Source of the DNA: Neurospora tetrasperma FGSC 2508
Taxonomy: Eukaryota; Ascomycota; Sordariomycetes; Sordariales; Sordariaceae
DNA: 64,000 bases
Reading direction: 5' to 3'
Assembly: GCF_000213175.1 (NCBI RefSeq)
Contig: NW_009799100.1
Location: 1,942,705 to 2,006,704 of the forward strand
Shown here one piece after another: positions 10,549 through 22,543 of the stretch. Position numbers and translations under genes: made by a program. The notes under the pieces were generated by a model that did not search any database, had not been told where the DNA came from, and saw only the letters and a program-made list of their open reading frames with translations. The first letter of the stretch is position 1, and every line of letters starts with the position of its first letter.

Positions 10549-11440
10549 CTATTGGGCGGGCGCCGGCTCCAGTCTCTGCATGAGGTACTCAACCTCCACC
10601 ACCTTGGTAAGAGGAATCACGAACTCCTCGTACATAGCGACGACGGCCTCGACGTTAATCTTGCGCTGGCTCTCCGCCTCGGAGGCGCCTATTGACGGGT
10701 CGGTACCGTAGGTTTCCGCCTTAAGCTTCAATCTCTCCAGCACCTTCTTCTCAACAGCCTGGTTGGTGATAGCCTCTCCAATGGCTTCGCGATCACCGGC
10801 CTGGATGTACTTTGTGAACTTTTCCGTCTCCGACTGGAACTTGGATTCGGCAACAAATTTGCCAAAGTGAATGCGCCGGGAGATGGCCTGCAGGCAGGCG
10901 ATATCGCAGGTAGCAGAGGAACCGTAGTTCTCCTTGTTGACACCACGATCCTCACGGCCAAAGTCGGGGCACACGCTGGGAAGGAATTTTTGCGTATAGA
11001 ACTCCTTGATCTGATCGTTGACGTTGACGTTGTTGGGGTGGAGGATCTGGGGGTAGTCGATCGACTCGAGGATGGGCTTCTGCACGGCGTCGGGGAAGAA
11101 AGGGTATTCGTCGGGTGACTCGTAGCGACGCATGAGGGACTGGAGACGCTCCTGCTGCCACAAGTACCAGTCCATCAAGCTGAGGTCGGTGTCGGGGAGC
11201 GGGACGGCACCAGGGATGTAAATGTTCTTATTGAGGGGGAATTGAACACGCTCGATCAAATGGAAGATGATGGTGTCCTCCAGACGGCTGTTCGACACAC
11301 GTATCAGTTGGCATAGGTTCCAGAATTGTCGAGGTGATCGTTCAGTGCTTGAGCTCTCTCTTGACTCACATTAGCTGGTAGCGAATGCGCGAAAGATCAA
11401 GCGCCTTGTCGACGTCAGACAGTTCGATGATAGCGTCCAT
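10549..11440 (-). CDS. aro7: Chorismate mutase (AroQ class, eukaryotic Aro7 type)
   Basis: Predicted 269-aa cytosolic enzyme converting chorismate to prephenate, the branch point of phenylalanine and tyrosine synthesis. Exons on the minus strand: 11370-11440 and 10549-11287, with an 82-bp intron that splits the codon for Ile in [20 protein letters not shown], the conserved first helix. Other family hallmarks are [31 protein letters not shown], which is part of the allosteric region, and [16 protein letters not shown], whose Arg and Lys correspond to active-site Arg157 and Lys168 of yeast Aro7. Length matches the yeast enzyme (256 aa). Tyrosine inhibition and tryptophan activation are expected from the family. 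It is convergent with BCP1 and shares a 1-kb divergent promoter with the Mdv1 gene. Confidence 0.95.
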
Positions 11441-12442
11441 CTTGAAAGCTGAGGTGTCGCGGTAGATGCAACAACCGCTTGGAATAGAGATTTGGGTTGT
11501 ATGTGCAAGTAAGATATCAATTGACAGAGAAGACAAGAGGCAGTTGTTGTGTACAGTGAGCGTTGAGTCCCTCCTGAGGACCCTCAACCGGCAGAGTTGG
11601 GACCAAACAATCGCAACTTCGATATCGGACAACAATCGGATTCCCACGTTGCAACGGCCCTGTTAAAATTTAGGTTGTTCATTTGTACATTTGTACATAT
11701 GACGCACCAATACTGCGGATCCGGTACCCCACTGGCCCCCCCCAGCGTTTCTCTTGGCAGACACCGGATCCCTGCTCTTACACCCCCTTCTGGATGGAGC
11801 CAAGCCTGAATTGGCGCGTCACTTGCGTGCGGGGAACCAGGGCCAGGGGGGGTGAGGGGAAGAAATGGGAATTGAGGGGGCGCGCTATCGGCTGGTCGGG
11901 AAATCCACATCCCCGCCACATGCTGCGACCAGCCTGCTGCCAGCCGCAGAGGCCGACCACCAAGGGCCCGGTGTGTTTAGAGGGTACCTTTAAGACTGTG
12001 TGTCCCATGCACGTGTGGTGGTAGCTGTTAACAGACTAGCTAAAGTGATTCCTGCCACGGTGCTTTACCAGGTTCACACAACAAATTTGTGCCGCATCCA
12101 CGCGCGCGAACTTGGAGCGAGGTACCTTACCTTATCAACCTCTACAACCTCCATCCGCAGTTGCAATTGATTCAGCCTGCCGTGGGTACATGTTGCTGCC
12201 GCGGACTCTGGCATTGACAACATCGCTTCGGCATCGCTACCGCTAGCCGCAGCTGCGCTCGATTACCGGTCGTGCGATTTGGCAGCGATAGTAGCGCTCG
12301 CAGGATTTTTCTCGCGTCGTCGTCCAAGTGTCCTGCTTCTATTCGACCTCTTTGCGCTTTAGTAGTTCGTCGGGCGGCAACAACCTTTTGGGCATTCCTT
12401 TGAACCTCTATCGATTGGGTAGCAGCCTCCCGGTGCCAACGG
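11441..12442. promoter_or_regulatory. Divergent promoter region between chorismate mutase and Mdv1 genes
   Basis: About 1 kb separates the two start codons, which point away from each other. The sequence is GC-rich with poly-G/C patches (11730-11900) and a tandem ATTTGTAC word at about 11680-11697. No ORF, tRNA or named regulatory site could be supported. Confidence 0.5.
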
Positions 12443-14665
12443 ATGGCCAACTCTGATCAGAACCGTGATGTGTTCCCGGACGATGTGTCGATTGATGACG
12501 ATACCTCCGTAATCTCTGTGAGCTCTCCTCACCTTCGTCTCCCGCACTCTGTTCACCACCATGATGACACCCTTCTGCCTCTCTTGAGTCCTTTTCGCAT
12601 TGCGCTTGGCGCAGCCCAAGAACCCCAAACTAATGCAAGATGGGTGAACTGCAACAGACTCGGGGTCTCGAGGCCTTCGGTCGCAAAGTGACAACAACAG
12701 CAAGTCACTTGATCGGCCCCATCACCGACCCGACCTCTCATCCTCACTACCAGACCGCCATGACCGAGATACACAAGCAGCTCCAGAAGCCCACGCTTCA
12801 ACGGGGCGTCTTCGCTATAGCGCGTACGACGCCCACCGATTTAGTGCGCTCCAAGCTGTCGTCAAAGGAAATTCAATCTCGAGCACTGGCCTACGTGCCC
12901 GATGAGCTTCTCAGAAACATCCCTGCCAGCTCCAACTCATACTCGTTATTCCAGGGCTTTCAGGCCAGTTTTCCCGACTTTACCGATGATGGAAAGAAGC
13001 ACAAGCGACGGGTGTCTCGGGGGAGGAAGATGCTCGATGAGAGCCCTGTGCAACCAGGAAGCCCGCACGCGGTACAGAGGTTAAAGAAAGATAAGGCGTC
13101 AATGATGCACCAACTTGAAATGCTTGGTGTTCGGAAGAATATGGCTAGCAGCGAGATCCGTGAGATTGATAACAAAATCGCCAATCTGCACGGCATGCGC
13201 AAGATCATCCTCGACAGGCTCGCTAATCTTGAAAAAGAGGAGGCAGTATTAGAGCATGACAGTAAGTGTTTGTGCACCTAATCTTGGGGCCTCCTACTAA
13301 CCGCAACTGGCAGTCATGGATGTCGAGAGCAGGCTAGACGAAGCTCAAGAACTTGCTGATGAGGCGGAATCGTTGGCGATGGCGACACCGAACAAGTCCG
13401 AGGAGGATCTATCAAGAACTGAAGAAGGATTCATGTCGCAATCCATCTACGAGAAATTACCAGCAGCCAACACTCCTCCCGGAAAGAAGAAGCCTCGCAA
13501 CCATCGCAAGAAGACACTCCCGATTCTCCACGAACATTTCGAGCCAGGCACGATGATTCGCTCGATGCGCGCGCACCAGGATAACATCACGGCTCTCGAC
13601 TTCGATGCTCCCTTTGGTCTTATGGTTTCGGCTGCAATGGATGACTCGGTTCGTGTGTGGGACTTGAACGCCGGGCGCTGCATCGGTACTCTTGAAGGTC
13701 ACACGGCATCTGTACGCACTCTTCAAATTGAAGATAACTTCTTGGCTACTGGCTCTATGGATGCGACAATCAAGCTGTGGGACTTGAGCAAGGCCCACTA
13801 CGACCCCCAGGGTAGCCAGGAGGTTGATGAGGAGGACGAGGACCTTGCATTTGTCAACCCGAACGATCACGCAGTCGATCCACCTGCCGGAAGCATGGCT
13901 GATTGCCCTCTTTTCACTCTCGAGGCCCATCTCGACGAGATTACGGCCTTGCATTTCAGGGGAGATGTGCTCGTTTCTGGCTCCGCCGATAAGACGCTTC
14001 GTCAGTGGGATCTTACAAAGGGTCGTTGCGTGCAAACATTGGACGTGATGTGGGCCGCCGCCCAAGCCACCGCTATGGGCAGCAGTGACGGTCCTTGGAG
14101 ACAGACCAGCCGCTCTGCCGACGGATCCGCAGACTTCGTTGGTGCCCTGCAGGTCTTTGAGTCTGCTCTGGCTTGCGGTACTGCTGACGGTATGGTTAGA
14201 CTCTGGGATCTTAGAAGTGGACAGGTGCACCGTAGTCTGGTTGGACATACCGGCCCGGTTACCTGCCTCCAGTTTGATGATGTTCATCTCGTCACTGGCA
14301 GCTTGGACAGAAGCATTCGTGTAAGCAACCTCCTCATTCCGCCATAACACCACGAAACCGAGTGGCACTGACACTGCTCCTTATTACAGATTTGGGATCT
14401 TCGCACTGGATCAATCTTCGACGCCTACGCATATGATCACCCTATCACCAGCATGATGTTTGACACCCGCCGAATTGTTTGCGCTGCTGGTGAGGATGTG
14501 GTTAAGGTGTACGACAAGGTTGAGGGACGGCATTGGGACTGCGGCGCCGGCATCACTGAGGCTGAGAAGGCCAAGTCCCCTGCAATCGTCGAACGCGTGC
14601 GCATCAGGGACGGCTACATGGTCGAAGGCCGTCAAGACGGTGTCGTCGGCGTCTGGACATGCTAA
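12443..14665 (+). CDS. mdv1: Mitochondrial division protein Mdv1/Caf4-type WD40 adaptor
   Basis: Predicted 659-aa outer-mitochondrial-membrane adaptor that links the anchor Fis1 to the dynamin Dnm1 during fission. Exons: 12443-12517, 12640-13261, 13314-14320 and 14390-14665, all GT-AG and in frame. The N-terminal part contains [19 protein letters not shown], typical of fungal Mdv1 proteins. A coiled coil spans about residues 172-255 ([20 protein letters not shown] onwards) and should mediate dimerisation. Seven WD40 repeats follow from about residue 312 to the end, with clear units ending VRVWDL, IKLWDL, LRQWDL, VRLWDL and IRIWDL. The least certain point is the first exon; the second exon begins with its own ATG at 12640, which could be an alternative start giving a protein 25 residues shorter. 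Confidence 0.92.
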
Positions 14666-15775
14666 AAGTGACATGGTCCCGGGGGGTTGCATTGCTTGTA
14701 CAAATACGACATCATACGACACGACTTACACTGGATTGGAGCAAAAGGGGCGGCCACGTATATTGGTGTTCATGAGTTTATGAAGAGGACTCGTCTAGCG
14801 ACAAAATGAAGTCATTGTTAGGGTTGGCTGGATACCTTGGGTCTGTACGAGTGTATGTTCGCAATGGAACTACACAGCAGTTACATGTATCTTTCACCGG
14901 TGCAAAACTGAGTCCTTGGCGACGGTTGAGTGATGTACCCCCAACAGAGCCAAACTTGAAGCATTCACCCCATTGAAAGAATAGGTGAACGCGCCTGGGC
15001 GCAAGTGGGGATCATCTCGAATGCGGAAGTCATGAAATCATCGGAGCAGTGTCCGAAGAGGGGTAAAGGTGCTTCCGGTCTTTACCCTGGCCTCGCCCTT
15101 GCTTCCGGTCGTTGAACTCCGGACTTATAAATCAACGATCTCTGTAGAAAGTGATGGCACAAGATCGAGATTGCGAAAGTTATCCTCTGGTCGTTCGGGG
15201 AGTTTGCAAACCCGTCCGCTCCCCACGATCGTCCATGGTCCACCTTGGATTGAACCCCACTTGCCGTACACGGACTCTTGAGATCTGAGATCGAAACCAT
15301 CACCTCCGTCTGCTCGGGTGCCCGAACATTTCCAGTCTTCTTGCGTGCCTGGCATCTCGCTGTGGAAGAGCGTAGAGACCCCCACTTCAGCTTGCCATTG
15401 CCCTCAAGCCGATCCCACCTGTACACTTTGAGGTTTGCTCTAGGGGTACTCGTCGGGCCCGCCTCCGTGATCTCTGCCTTATCTCCGTTTGTTAACTTAT
15501 ATAGAAGGAAAGAGGGAACGGCCCTCCTGTCTGCCTCCCGTTGTTTAACAAAGTGCTATCCTTGTTTTTTTTTAACGAATCATGGATCTGGGCTGTACTT
15601 AGTCTCCGGCCGATCTGAACTCGGCCGTCGTACAGGCATATAATCCAAGCTTCCTTCCGTTCCCTCGTCCCTTCTCTTATGAACTTCCCGTGTGTATTGA
15701 TCATCTCTCTTCTTTCATCCCAGTCTTCCTTTTCATCCCATCCCACTTTTCAATATAACCTACCTTCAACTCAAA
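14666..15775. other. Intergenic, Mdv1 3' flank and aldo-keto reductase promoter
   Basis: No coding ORF is supported; small ORFs on both strands overlap one another and lack family motifs. The part after about 15660 is strongly pyrimidine-rich (cttctttcatcccagtcttcc), a usual fungal core promoter and leader signature just before the ATG at 15776. Confidence 0.5.
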
Positions 15776-17216
15776 ATGGCCCTCCCTATGGCACCTCCCC
15801 CCAAGGGGCCCCTCGGCCGCTATCGTTTGCTGTCCCCTACTGCATCCGTCCGTGTCAGTCCGCTTTGTCTGGGGTCGATGAACTTTGGCGATTCGTGGTA
15901 GGTTTTACACATCGGACTTATGCTGCTAACCGTTCGTGATATTGTTTGATTACTGATCTGCGGAACCTTACTTCATAGGCAAGATTATATGGGAGAGTGC
16001 AATCAAGAGACTACGGAGAGGATTTTGGACTTTTACTATGAGAACGGAGGTATGATGGGAAACTCCTATGGCTTATTCCCCTGAAGCTAACTCGGTGATG
16101 TTGGGTGATGTGTAGGCAACTTCATTGATACTGCCAACAACTACCAGAAGGAGGAATCTGAGAAATGGATTGGGGAGTGGATGAAGAAACGGGGGATTCG
16201 AGATCAACTTGGTAAGCTACTAATTTGCGAACCTCTCTGAAGCCTTTTAAGCACACGTCAGACCCATAGATTCCGCGTGGAGCAGACATTAATCGTCGTC
16301 CTAGTCATCGCCACCAAATATACCACCAACTTCAGAGCTGGTCATGGTGAAACAGAGATCATGGCCAGTTTCGGAGGCAACGGCACCAAGAGTATGCGTG
16401 TCTCAGTTGAGGCCAGTTTGAAGAAGCTCCAGACGGATTATATCGACCTCGTACGTTTCTCTGTTCTCAAACATCACACATAGACCTGCTAATATGACCA
16501 TTGTACAGCTCTACGTCCACTGGTGGGATTTTGCCACCTCCATCCCCGAGCTGATGCAATCCCTGAACCAGCTCGTCACCAGCGGCAAGGTTCTCTACTT
16601 GGGTGTTAGCGACACCCCGGCTTGGGTAGTCAGCAAGGCCAACCAATACGCGCGCGATCACGCACTTCGGCAGTTCTGCATTTACCAAGGCCGGTGGTCC
16701 GCCGCCTCGCGCGACTTTGAGCGGGACATCATTCCCATGTGCCGGGACGAAGGCATGGGGCTCGCGCCCTGGGGGGCCCTGGGGGGCGGCAGCTTCAAGT
16801 CGGAGGAGCAGCGCCAGCAGCAGGCCAACGAGGGCCGCAAGATTAAGACGACCGAGGAGCAGATCAAGATCAGCCGGGCTCTGGAGAAGATTGCGCAGCG
16901 TAAGAACACGGCCATCACCTCCGTCGCCCTGGCGTACGTGATGCACAAGGCTCCGTACGTGTTCCCGATTGTTGGCGGCCGGTCGGTCGAGCACCTGAAG
17001 GGTAACATTGAGGCGCTCACGCTGGCGTTGTCGGACCAGGATATCGACGAGATTGAGAGCGCGGTTCCGTTCGATATTGGGTTCCCTAGCTCATTTTTGT
17101 ATGGAGAGAAGGTTCCTGCGCACCCCAGTCAGGTTTGGTTGATGGGTATGGCGGGGACGTATGATTATGTCCCGGTGCCGAAGCCTATCGTGCCAACGGC
17201 GGAAAATGGTCAGTAG
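15776..17216 (+). CDS. Aldo-keto reductase, aryl-alcohol dehydrogenase / norsolorinic acid reductase-like
   Basis: Predicted 380-aa NADPH-dependent oxidoreductase. Exons: 15776-15897, 15979-16049, 16116-16211, 16305-16450 and 16509-17216, with GT-AG introns of 58-93 bp. The AKR catalytic tetrad is complete: Asp69 and Tyr74 in NFIDTANNY, Lys101 in VIATKY and His149 in LYVHWWD. The cofactor end has [11 protein letters not shown] and [15 protein letters not shown]. Length and motifs resemble the fungal aryl-alcohol dehydrogenase and norsolorinic acid reductase-like branch. Such enzymes act on aromatic aldehydes or ketones, and some sit in secondary-metabolite clusters. No polyketide synthase, NRPS or P450 lies nearby here, so a stand-alone detoxifying or lignin-aromatic role is the more cautious guess. 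The substrate cannot be read from sequence. It is convergent with RIO2, 297 bp away. Confidence 0.92.
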
Positions 17217-17513
17217 AGCCGACATCGCCGCCAGAGGTCTTTGAAGGTTAGGTGGGAGCAGAAGCTAAAGTATTAGTACGTTTCAATGTGATTCAAGTTG
17301 GGCTTTATTCGATTGTGATTATGTGTCAAACTGCTTTTGCGGAGGGTGTCATAAACAACATATGGGTTGCAAAAAAAAAAAACTGATAAGCGTAAAGCTT
17401 TCGAAAACCTACTTGGCACGTCTTAGTACAAATTTGTTTGATAGAACTGCATAGAATTTGGGGGTATCTCAAAGCTGACATGGAACGCGTTTCTTTTCTC
17501 CTCTCGATGTGCT

Positions 17514-18791
17514 TCAAGCCCTTCGCTTGCCGCCCTTGCCGCCAAGTAATAACTTTTCCAGCCCCTTCTCTGCATCTGACAAAGGCCTTCCAACATTTGC
17601 CGGAATCTCGAACACGGCGTGGTCCTCTTCCTCTTGTTGATCTTCCTCATCTTCCTCATCATCTGAATCGCTTCCGCTATCATCCTCCTCATCCTCGTCC
17701 TCGTCAAGCTCTTCTTCCTCCACAGCCTCACCCGCATCAATCTTCGCCTGTTGTTCCTGAATAGCCTTCTCCAGTTCCTTGAGCATCTTCTTGGTAAATC
17801 CTGAAGCCTCCACAGTGGCGTCCAACCGCTTAGCACCATCCTTGCCAACCGTCTTCTTAGCATCCTTGAAGAAAGGACCGAGTTGTGTGGGCACAAAGTG
17901 GAAGCGCTTCTTGAAGAACCTCTTAATGCATTCGACATCGCGGTCAAAGTACATCTCGGCGTTTACGTGGTCCATAGACACCATTTGTGGGAAGTCGATA
18001 ATGACTGGGACAAGGGTCACCGTCTCCGTCTCCTTCTCCTCGCCGTCCTCGATCGTGTACTTGTTGGTCCGCTCCTCTTTGATCAAAATGTTGAACTCGT
18101 TGAAATCACCATGGATGAGCCCGTGCTTGGCCAGTCGAAGGATGAGGTCGATAAGCTCAGCGTAGAGGCTCGCGGGGTCTGGAACCGAGGAGACCTGTCT
18201 AAGTGGTAGGGACTGGACCAGGCTCATGACGATAGTGTGTCGGGACTGGGAAATCGGTTCGGGAACGGGAAAGCCTTCTTCTTGGAGAGCCTGCATGAAG
18301 GCATATTCCTTCATGGCCGCGAGCCGCGAGAGATACATCCATGAGCCGCCTTGCCGGTTGCGCAGGTAGTCGCGGTTGGACTTGACGGTACGGAAGGAAA
18401 TGCGGCCTAGACGATGGATCTTGAGAATCTTCTGCTTGCCGGTCTTGTCGGCTACGATCATGATGTCGGATTCCTTGCCGACACCCACACGACTGCCAAC
18501 GCTGTAGACGACATCTTTCGAGGAGTGGGTGTGCAGCGCCAGATAGTCAAGACCGCCGTAGGTCAGTCGGTAGCCGTCGTACTTGGCCTCCTTCATGCGT
18601 CCGATGAGGCCAGACTTGGCAAGGGTCGCTATGCTCTTGTGAACACCACTGGCACCGCCCTTGAGACGGGCAATTCTCTCGATCAGAGGGGTCGGGACGA
18701 GCTCGTGGTTCTTGCTGCCCGTCTCAACGGCAGTCAAGACTCTCCAGTCTTCTGCCGTGAGATAGCGTAAAACTCTGGTGTCCAAAAACAT
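17514..18791 (-). CDS. rio2: Rio2 atypical serine kinase/ATPase, 40S ribosome biogenesis
   Basis: Single-exon 425-aa protein on the minus strand. Rio2 binds late pre-40S particles and uses its ATPase cycle to release assembly factors in the cytoplasm. Residues 1-90 form the Rio2-specific winged helix (MFLDTRVLRYLTAEDWRVLT). The kinase domain shows the glycine loop GVGKESDIMIV near 103-112, the ATP lysine in KILKIHRLGRISFR, the catalytic HGDFNEFN with Asp229 and Asn234, and the metal-binding IDFP motif with Asp267. The C-terminal third is charged: an acidic run of Asp/Glu/Ser near 345-385, then a short basic end GGKGGKRRA. Full length for a fungal Rio2, with no missing key residue. Confidence 0.97.
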   Translation of the reverse strand: MFLDTRVLRYLTAEDWRVLTAVETGSKNHELVPTPLIERIARLKGGASGVHKSIATLAKSGLIGRMKEAKYDGYRLTYGGLDYLALHTHSSKDVVYSVGSRVGVGKESDIMIVADKTGKQKILKIHRLGRISFRTVKSNRDYLRNRQGGSWMYLSRLAAMKEYAFMQALQEEGFPVPEPISQSRHTIVMSLVQSLPLRQVSSVPDPASLYAELIDLILRLAKHGLIHGDFNEFNILIKEERTNKYTIEDGEEKETETVTLVPVIIDFPQMVSMDHVNAEMYFDRDVECIKRFFKKRFHFVPTQLGPFFKDAKKTVGKDGAKRLDATVEASGFTKKMLKELEKAIQEQQAKIDAGEAVEEEELDEDEDEEDDSGSDSDDEEDEEDQQEEEDHAVFEIPANVGRPLSDAEKGLEKLLLGGKGGKRRA

Positions 18792-19637
18792 GATTGTGTG
18801 TTTCTCTTTGGATTTTTTTTCTCAGGTGATTGTCGGCCTAGTTGCTGTGAGAGATTTTCTGATGTTGTCTTGATCCAAGAGAGCTATTAGGTTGCTGTCT
18901 ACGACGCTCTCGTCGAAGTCAAAGTCAAGGTGGGTGAAGCGCAAAGCTGATGACCAGGGGGCAGAACGGAAAGTGGGCGTCCCCCAAATTCCAAATGCAC
19001 GGTTGCGATAACATCTTCCCGATAAGATAGGGCTGGCCGTGGGCTCCATTCGCTGAGCTGTGCCTGCCCGGTCAACCTCAAGCGCCAGGTCCAGGCCAGT
19101 AGCTTATCTTATCAGAAGCTTGGGGGGAGCGGAATTTGTATCTTCCAGGCTCTGATGACGCCTCGTCCCCACCGAGGCTTCCAGACCCACTTGAGGCGGG
19201 CAGCATTGGATCGCAGGGGCGTTCTCAGCCAGACGGGGGAGCTTCAGGCGGCAAGCGAGTCGCGTAACCACCATCGGAGCTCCCTGGCGTTAGTACCGTA
19301 ACTGCCACTGACCTTTGCTGGCTTTCAGCAACTGAGGTGCTTCTGGGCGAACGTGCAAAAGCTCCAACCTCCAAAACCGTCACCTGAACAACATAACAGC
19401 CTCCAAACAACCGCAGCCAGCTCATCCACTTTTGATTTTGATATTCTGCTCACGACTGGAGCTCAAGTTCCTGTCGCTCAAGCAAACTCGGTGACAAAAC
19501 TTGAACATTTCTTGCAGCAGCGAACGCCACCGCCGCGTCCACCTACCCCGGCCAGCCCAACTGACCTTGGTTTCCCCTCCAACTGGACCCATCGGCTCCG
19601 CGAATCCTTCCACCTACAACCATCACGGCCAGTAATC
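18792..19637. promoter_or_regulatory. Divergent promoter region of rio2 and rpn1
   Basis: 846 bp separate the two start codons. The right half has long C/A-rich stretches that look like the rpn1 leader. I searched for the yeast proteasome control element GGTGGCAAA and did not see a clear copy on either strand. Confidence 0.5.
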
Positions 19638-22543
19638 ATGGCGCAAGAAAGCGACCTGTCCAAGACGGCCGATAAGAGCAAGGGAAAGGCCGTCGATGAC
19701 GAGAAGAAGCACCAAGATGTCGATGGAAAGACCCCCGCAAACGGAAAGAAGGAGGAGGAACAGAATGGTGGGTTTCTCGGCCACTCCGACCGACTTGAGG
19801 TATCGGCGCCGGGCTTCTGCTGACAGCGCTTTGCGTTAGCTTCCGAGGAACTCAGTGAAGAGGATCAGCAGCTCAAGAGCGAGCTTGAGATGCTCGTTGA
19901 GCGGCTAACGGTTGGTGCTTCGCAATGACGTGATACAGGCTGAAGACCGGCTTCTCTAACAGTACGATGTCTTCAGGAATCCGATGCGACCCTCTACAAG
20001 CCGGCCCTCGAGGCCATGAAGAACTCTATCAAGACATCCACATCCTCCATGACGGCGGTACCGAAGCCGCTCAAGTTCCTGCGCCCGCATTATGAGACCA
20101 TGACGAAACTCTACGACGAGTGGCCCGCTGGCGACGACAAGTCATCTCTCGCAGATGTTCTATCGGTGATCGGCATGACATACTCGGACGAGGACCGCCA
20201 GGATACTCTGAAATACAGACTCCTTTCCCCAACACAGGACATCGGCTCGTGGGGTCATGAGTACGTTCGCCATCTCGCCCTCGAGATTGGCGAGGTCTAC
20301 GCCAAGCGCATAGCCAATGATGAGCCGACTCAAGAGCTGGTCGATCTTGCCCTGGTTCTGGTGCCGCTCTTCCTCAAGAGCAACGCTGAAGCCGATGCCG
20401 TCGATCTGATGAGTGAGCTCGAGATCATCGAGGAGCTTCCCAAGTTTCTCGACGAGAACACCTATTCGAGAGTCTGCCTGTACATGGTCTCCATGGTCAA
20501 CCTCCTAACCTATCCTGACAACGAGACGTTCCTTCGCGTGGCGCACAGCATCTACAAGAAATACAACCAGCACACCCAAGCCATGGTGCTTGCGATTAGA
20601 CTCAACGATCTTGGACTCATCGAGAAAGATTTCGAGGCGGCGGACGAGGATCCTGCGCTTCGTAAGCAGCTCGCTTTCCTTATCGCGCGCCAGGGCATTC
20701 CATTGGAGTTTGAAAGGAGCAATGATGACGACGAAAAGATCTACGAGTGCCTTTCCAACCAGAAGCTGTCGGAGTATTTCAAGTCGCTCGGGAAGGAACT
20801 CAACATCTTGGAGCCAAAAACGACGGAGGATATTTACAAGAGCCACCTCGAAAGCAGCCGTGTTGCTGGTATGACCAACTTTGATTCTGCCCGACACAAT
20901 CTTGCCGCCGGCTTCGTCAACGCTTTTGTCAATGCCGGCTTTGGGAGTGACAAGATGATGCTCGTTGGTAAAGACAAGGACAGCTGGGTGTGGAAGACCA
21001 AGGCTGAGGGTATGATGTCTACAGTGGCGTCGCTGGGAACTCTGCTCCTTTGGGACGTCGAAAACGGTCTTGACCACGTCGACAAGTATACTTATCTCGA
21101 GGAGGAGCAAATCCAAGCTGGCGCATACCTCGCGATCGGTATCATGAATACTAACGTTAGGACGGACTCCGAGCCCGCGATGGCCCTGTTGGCTGATCCC
21201 GACAAGCTTGCGCACAAGAACCCGCTCATCCGCGTAGCTACCATTATGGGTCTCGGACTGGCATACGCAGGGTCCTGCAAGGAGGAGCTTCTCTCGTTCC
21301 TGGTCAACATTATCAGCGACCCTGAGGAGAGCATGCAGGTGTCGGCCATGGCTGCCCTGGCCTGCGGTATGATCTTTGTTGGCTCCTCCAATTCCGAAGT
21401 CAGCGAGGCCATCGTGACTACCTTGTTGGATGAAGAAAGTGGAAGCCGCCTCAATGACAAATGGTCCAGGTTCCTTGCGCTTGGCTTGGGTCTCCTCTAT
21501 TTTGGTCGCCAGGAACAGGTGGACGTTATTCTTGAGACGCTCAAGGCGGTTGAGCACCCTATGGCGAAGCCAACTGCTGTTCTTGCTGAGATTTGCGCCT
21601 GGGCTGGCACCGGTGCCGTCCTCAAGATTCAGGAGCTCCTTCACATTTGCAACGAGCACATTGAGGATGGAGAGGAGAAGAAGGGCGAGGAGTTGCTTCA
21701 GGCCTATGCTGTTCTGGGTATTGGCTTGATTGCCATGGGCGAAGATGTTGGACAGGAAATGGTTCTCCGCCATTTTGGCCACCTTATGCACTACGGCGAA
21801 GCTAACATCCGACGAGCGGTGCCGCTGGCTATGGGTCTCATCAGCCCCAGCAACCCTCAAATGAAGGTTTACGACACTCTGTCACGGTACAGTCACGACA
21901 ATGACAATGAAGTGGCCATCAACGCCATTTTCGCTATGGGTCTCCTGGGTGCCGGTACGAACAACGCTAGACTTGCCCAGCTGCTCCGTCAGCTGGCTAG
22001 CTACTATCACAGAGATCAGGAGTCTTTGTTCATGGTCCGTATCGCACAAGGTCTCTTGCACATGGGCAAGGGCACTCTTTCCGTCAGCCCCTTCCACACA
22101 GACCGTCAAGTGCTTTCAAACGTGGCGACGGCTGGTCTCCTCGCTGTCTTGGTCGCCATGATTGATGCCAAGCAGTTCATTACGTCGAAGTCTCACTATC
22201 TCCTCTACTGGATTGTGACAGCAATGCACCCTCGCATGCTTGTTACCCTGGATGAGGACTTGAAGCCTTTGACAGTGAACGTTCGTGTCGGTCAGGCTGT
22301 TGATGTGGTGGGCCAGGCTGGTCGCCCCAAGACCATCACTGGCTGGCAGACCCAGAGCACACCGGTACTGCTGGGCTATGGTGAGCGTGCTGAGCTCGAG
22401 GATGACCAATACATCAGCCTTAGCAGCACCCTTGAGGGTCTCGTCATTCTTCGCAAGGTATGTGCAGATCGATAACATTGCCTTTCAAATTGTGTTTTAC
22501 TAACTTTTGTCCGCAGAACCCCGACTGGGAGGGTGAGAAGTAG
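19638..22543 (+). CDS. rpn1: 26S proteasome regulatory subunit Rpn1 (PSMD2)
   Basis: Predicted 902-aa non-ATPase base subunit of the 19S particle, a receptor for ubiquitin, ubiquitin-like shuttle proteins and Ubp6. Exons: 19638-19767, 19840-19910, 19977-22457 and 22517-22543. The N-terminus is Lys/Glu/Asp-rich; conserved Rpn1 sequence begins at SEELSEEDQQLKSELEMLVE and TAVPKPLKFLRPHYETM. The PC-repeat toroid occupies roughly residues 400-800, with repeated alanine/glycine helices such as PLIRVATIMGLGLAYAG, VSAMAALACGMIFVGSS and IRRAVPLAMGLISPSN. The last exon codes only eight residues (NPDWEGEK), the conserved Rpn1 end. The second intron uses a weak donor (GTTGGT), but reading phase and conservation on both sides leave no alternative that I could find. 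Confidence 0.97.

Noticed and set aside
13457-14374. 305-codon ORF antisense to the Mdv1 WD40 region
   Set aside because: Opposite conserved WD40 repeats; no recognisable product.
15776-17216. Secondary-metabolite cluster around the norsolorinic acid reductase-like enzyme
   Set aside because: No backbone synthase, P450, methyltransferase or cluster regulator lies nearby; neighbours are housekeeping genes.
20505-21860. 451-codon ORF antisense to rpn1
   Set aside because: It lies entirely opposite strongly conserved Rpn1 coding sequence; codon bias in the sense strand removes antisense stops. There is no family motif or leader.
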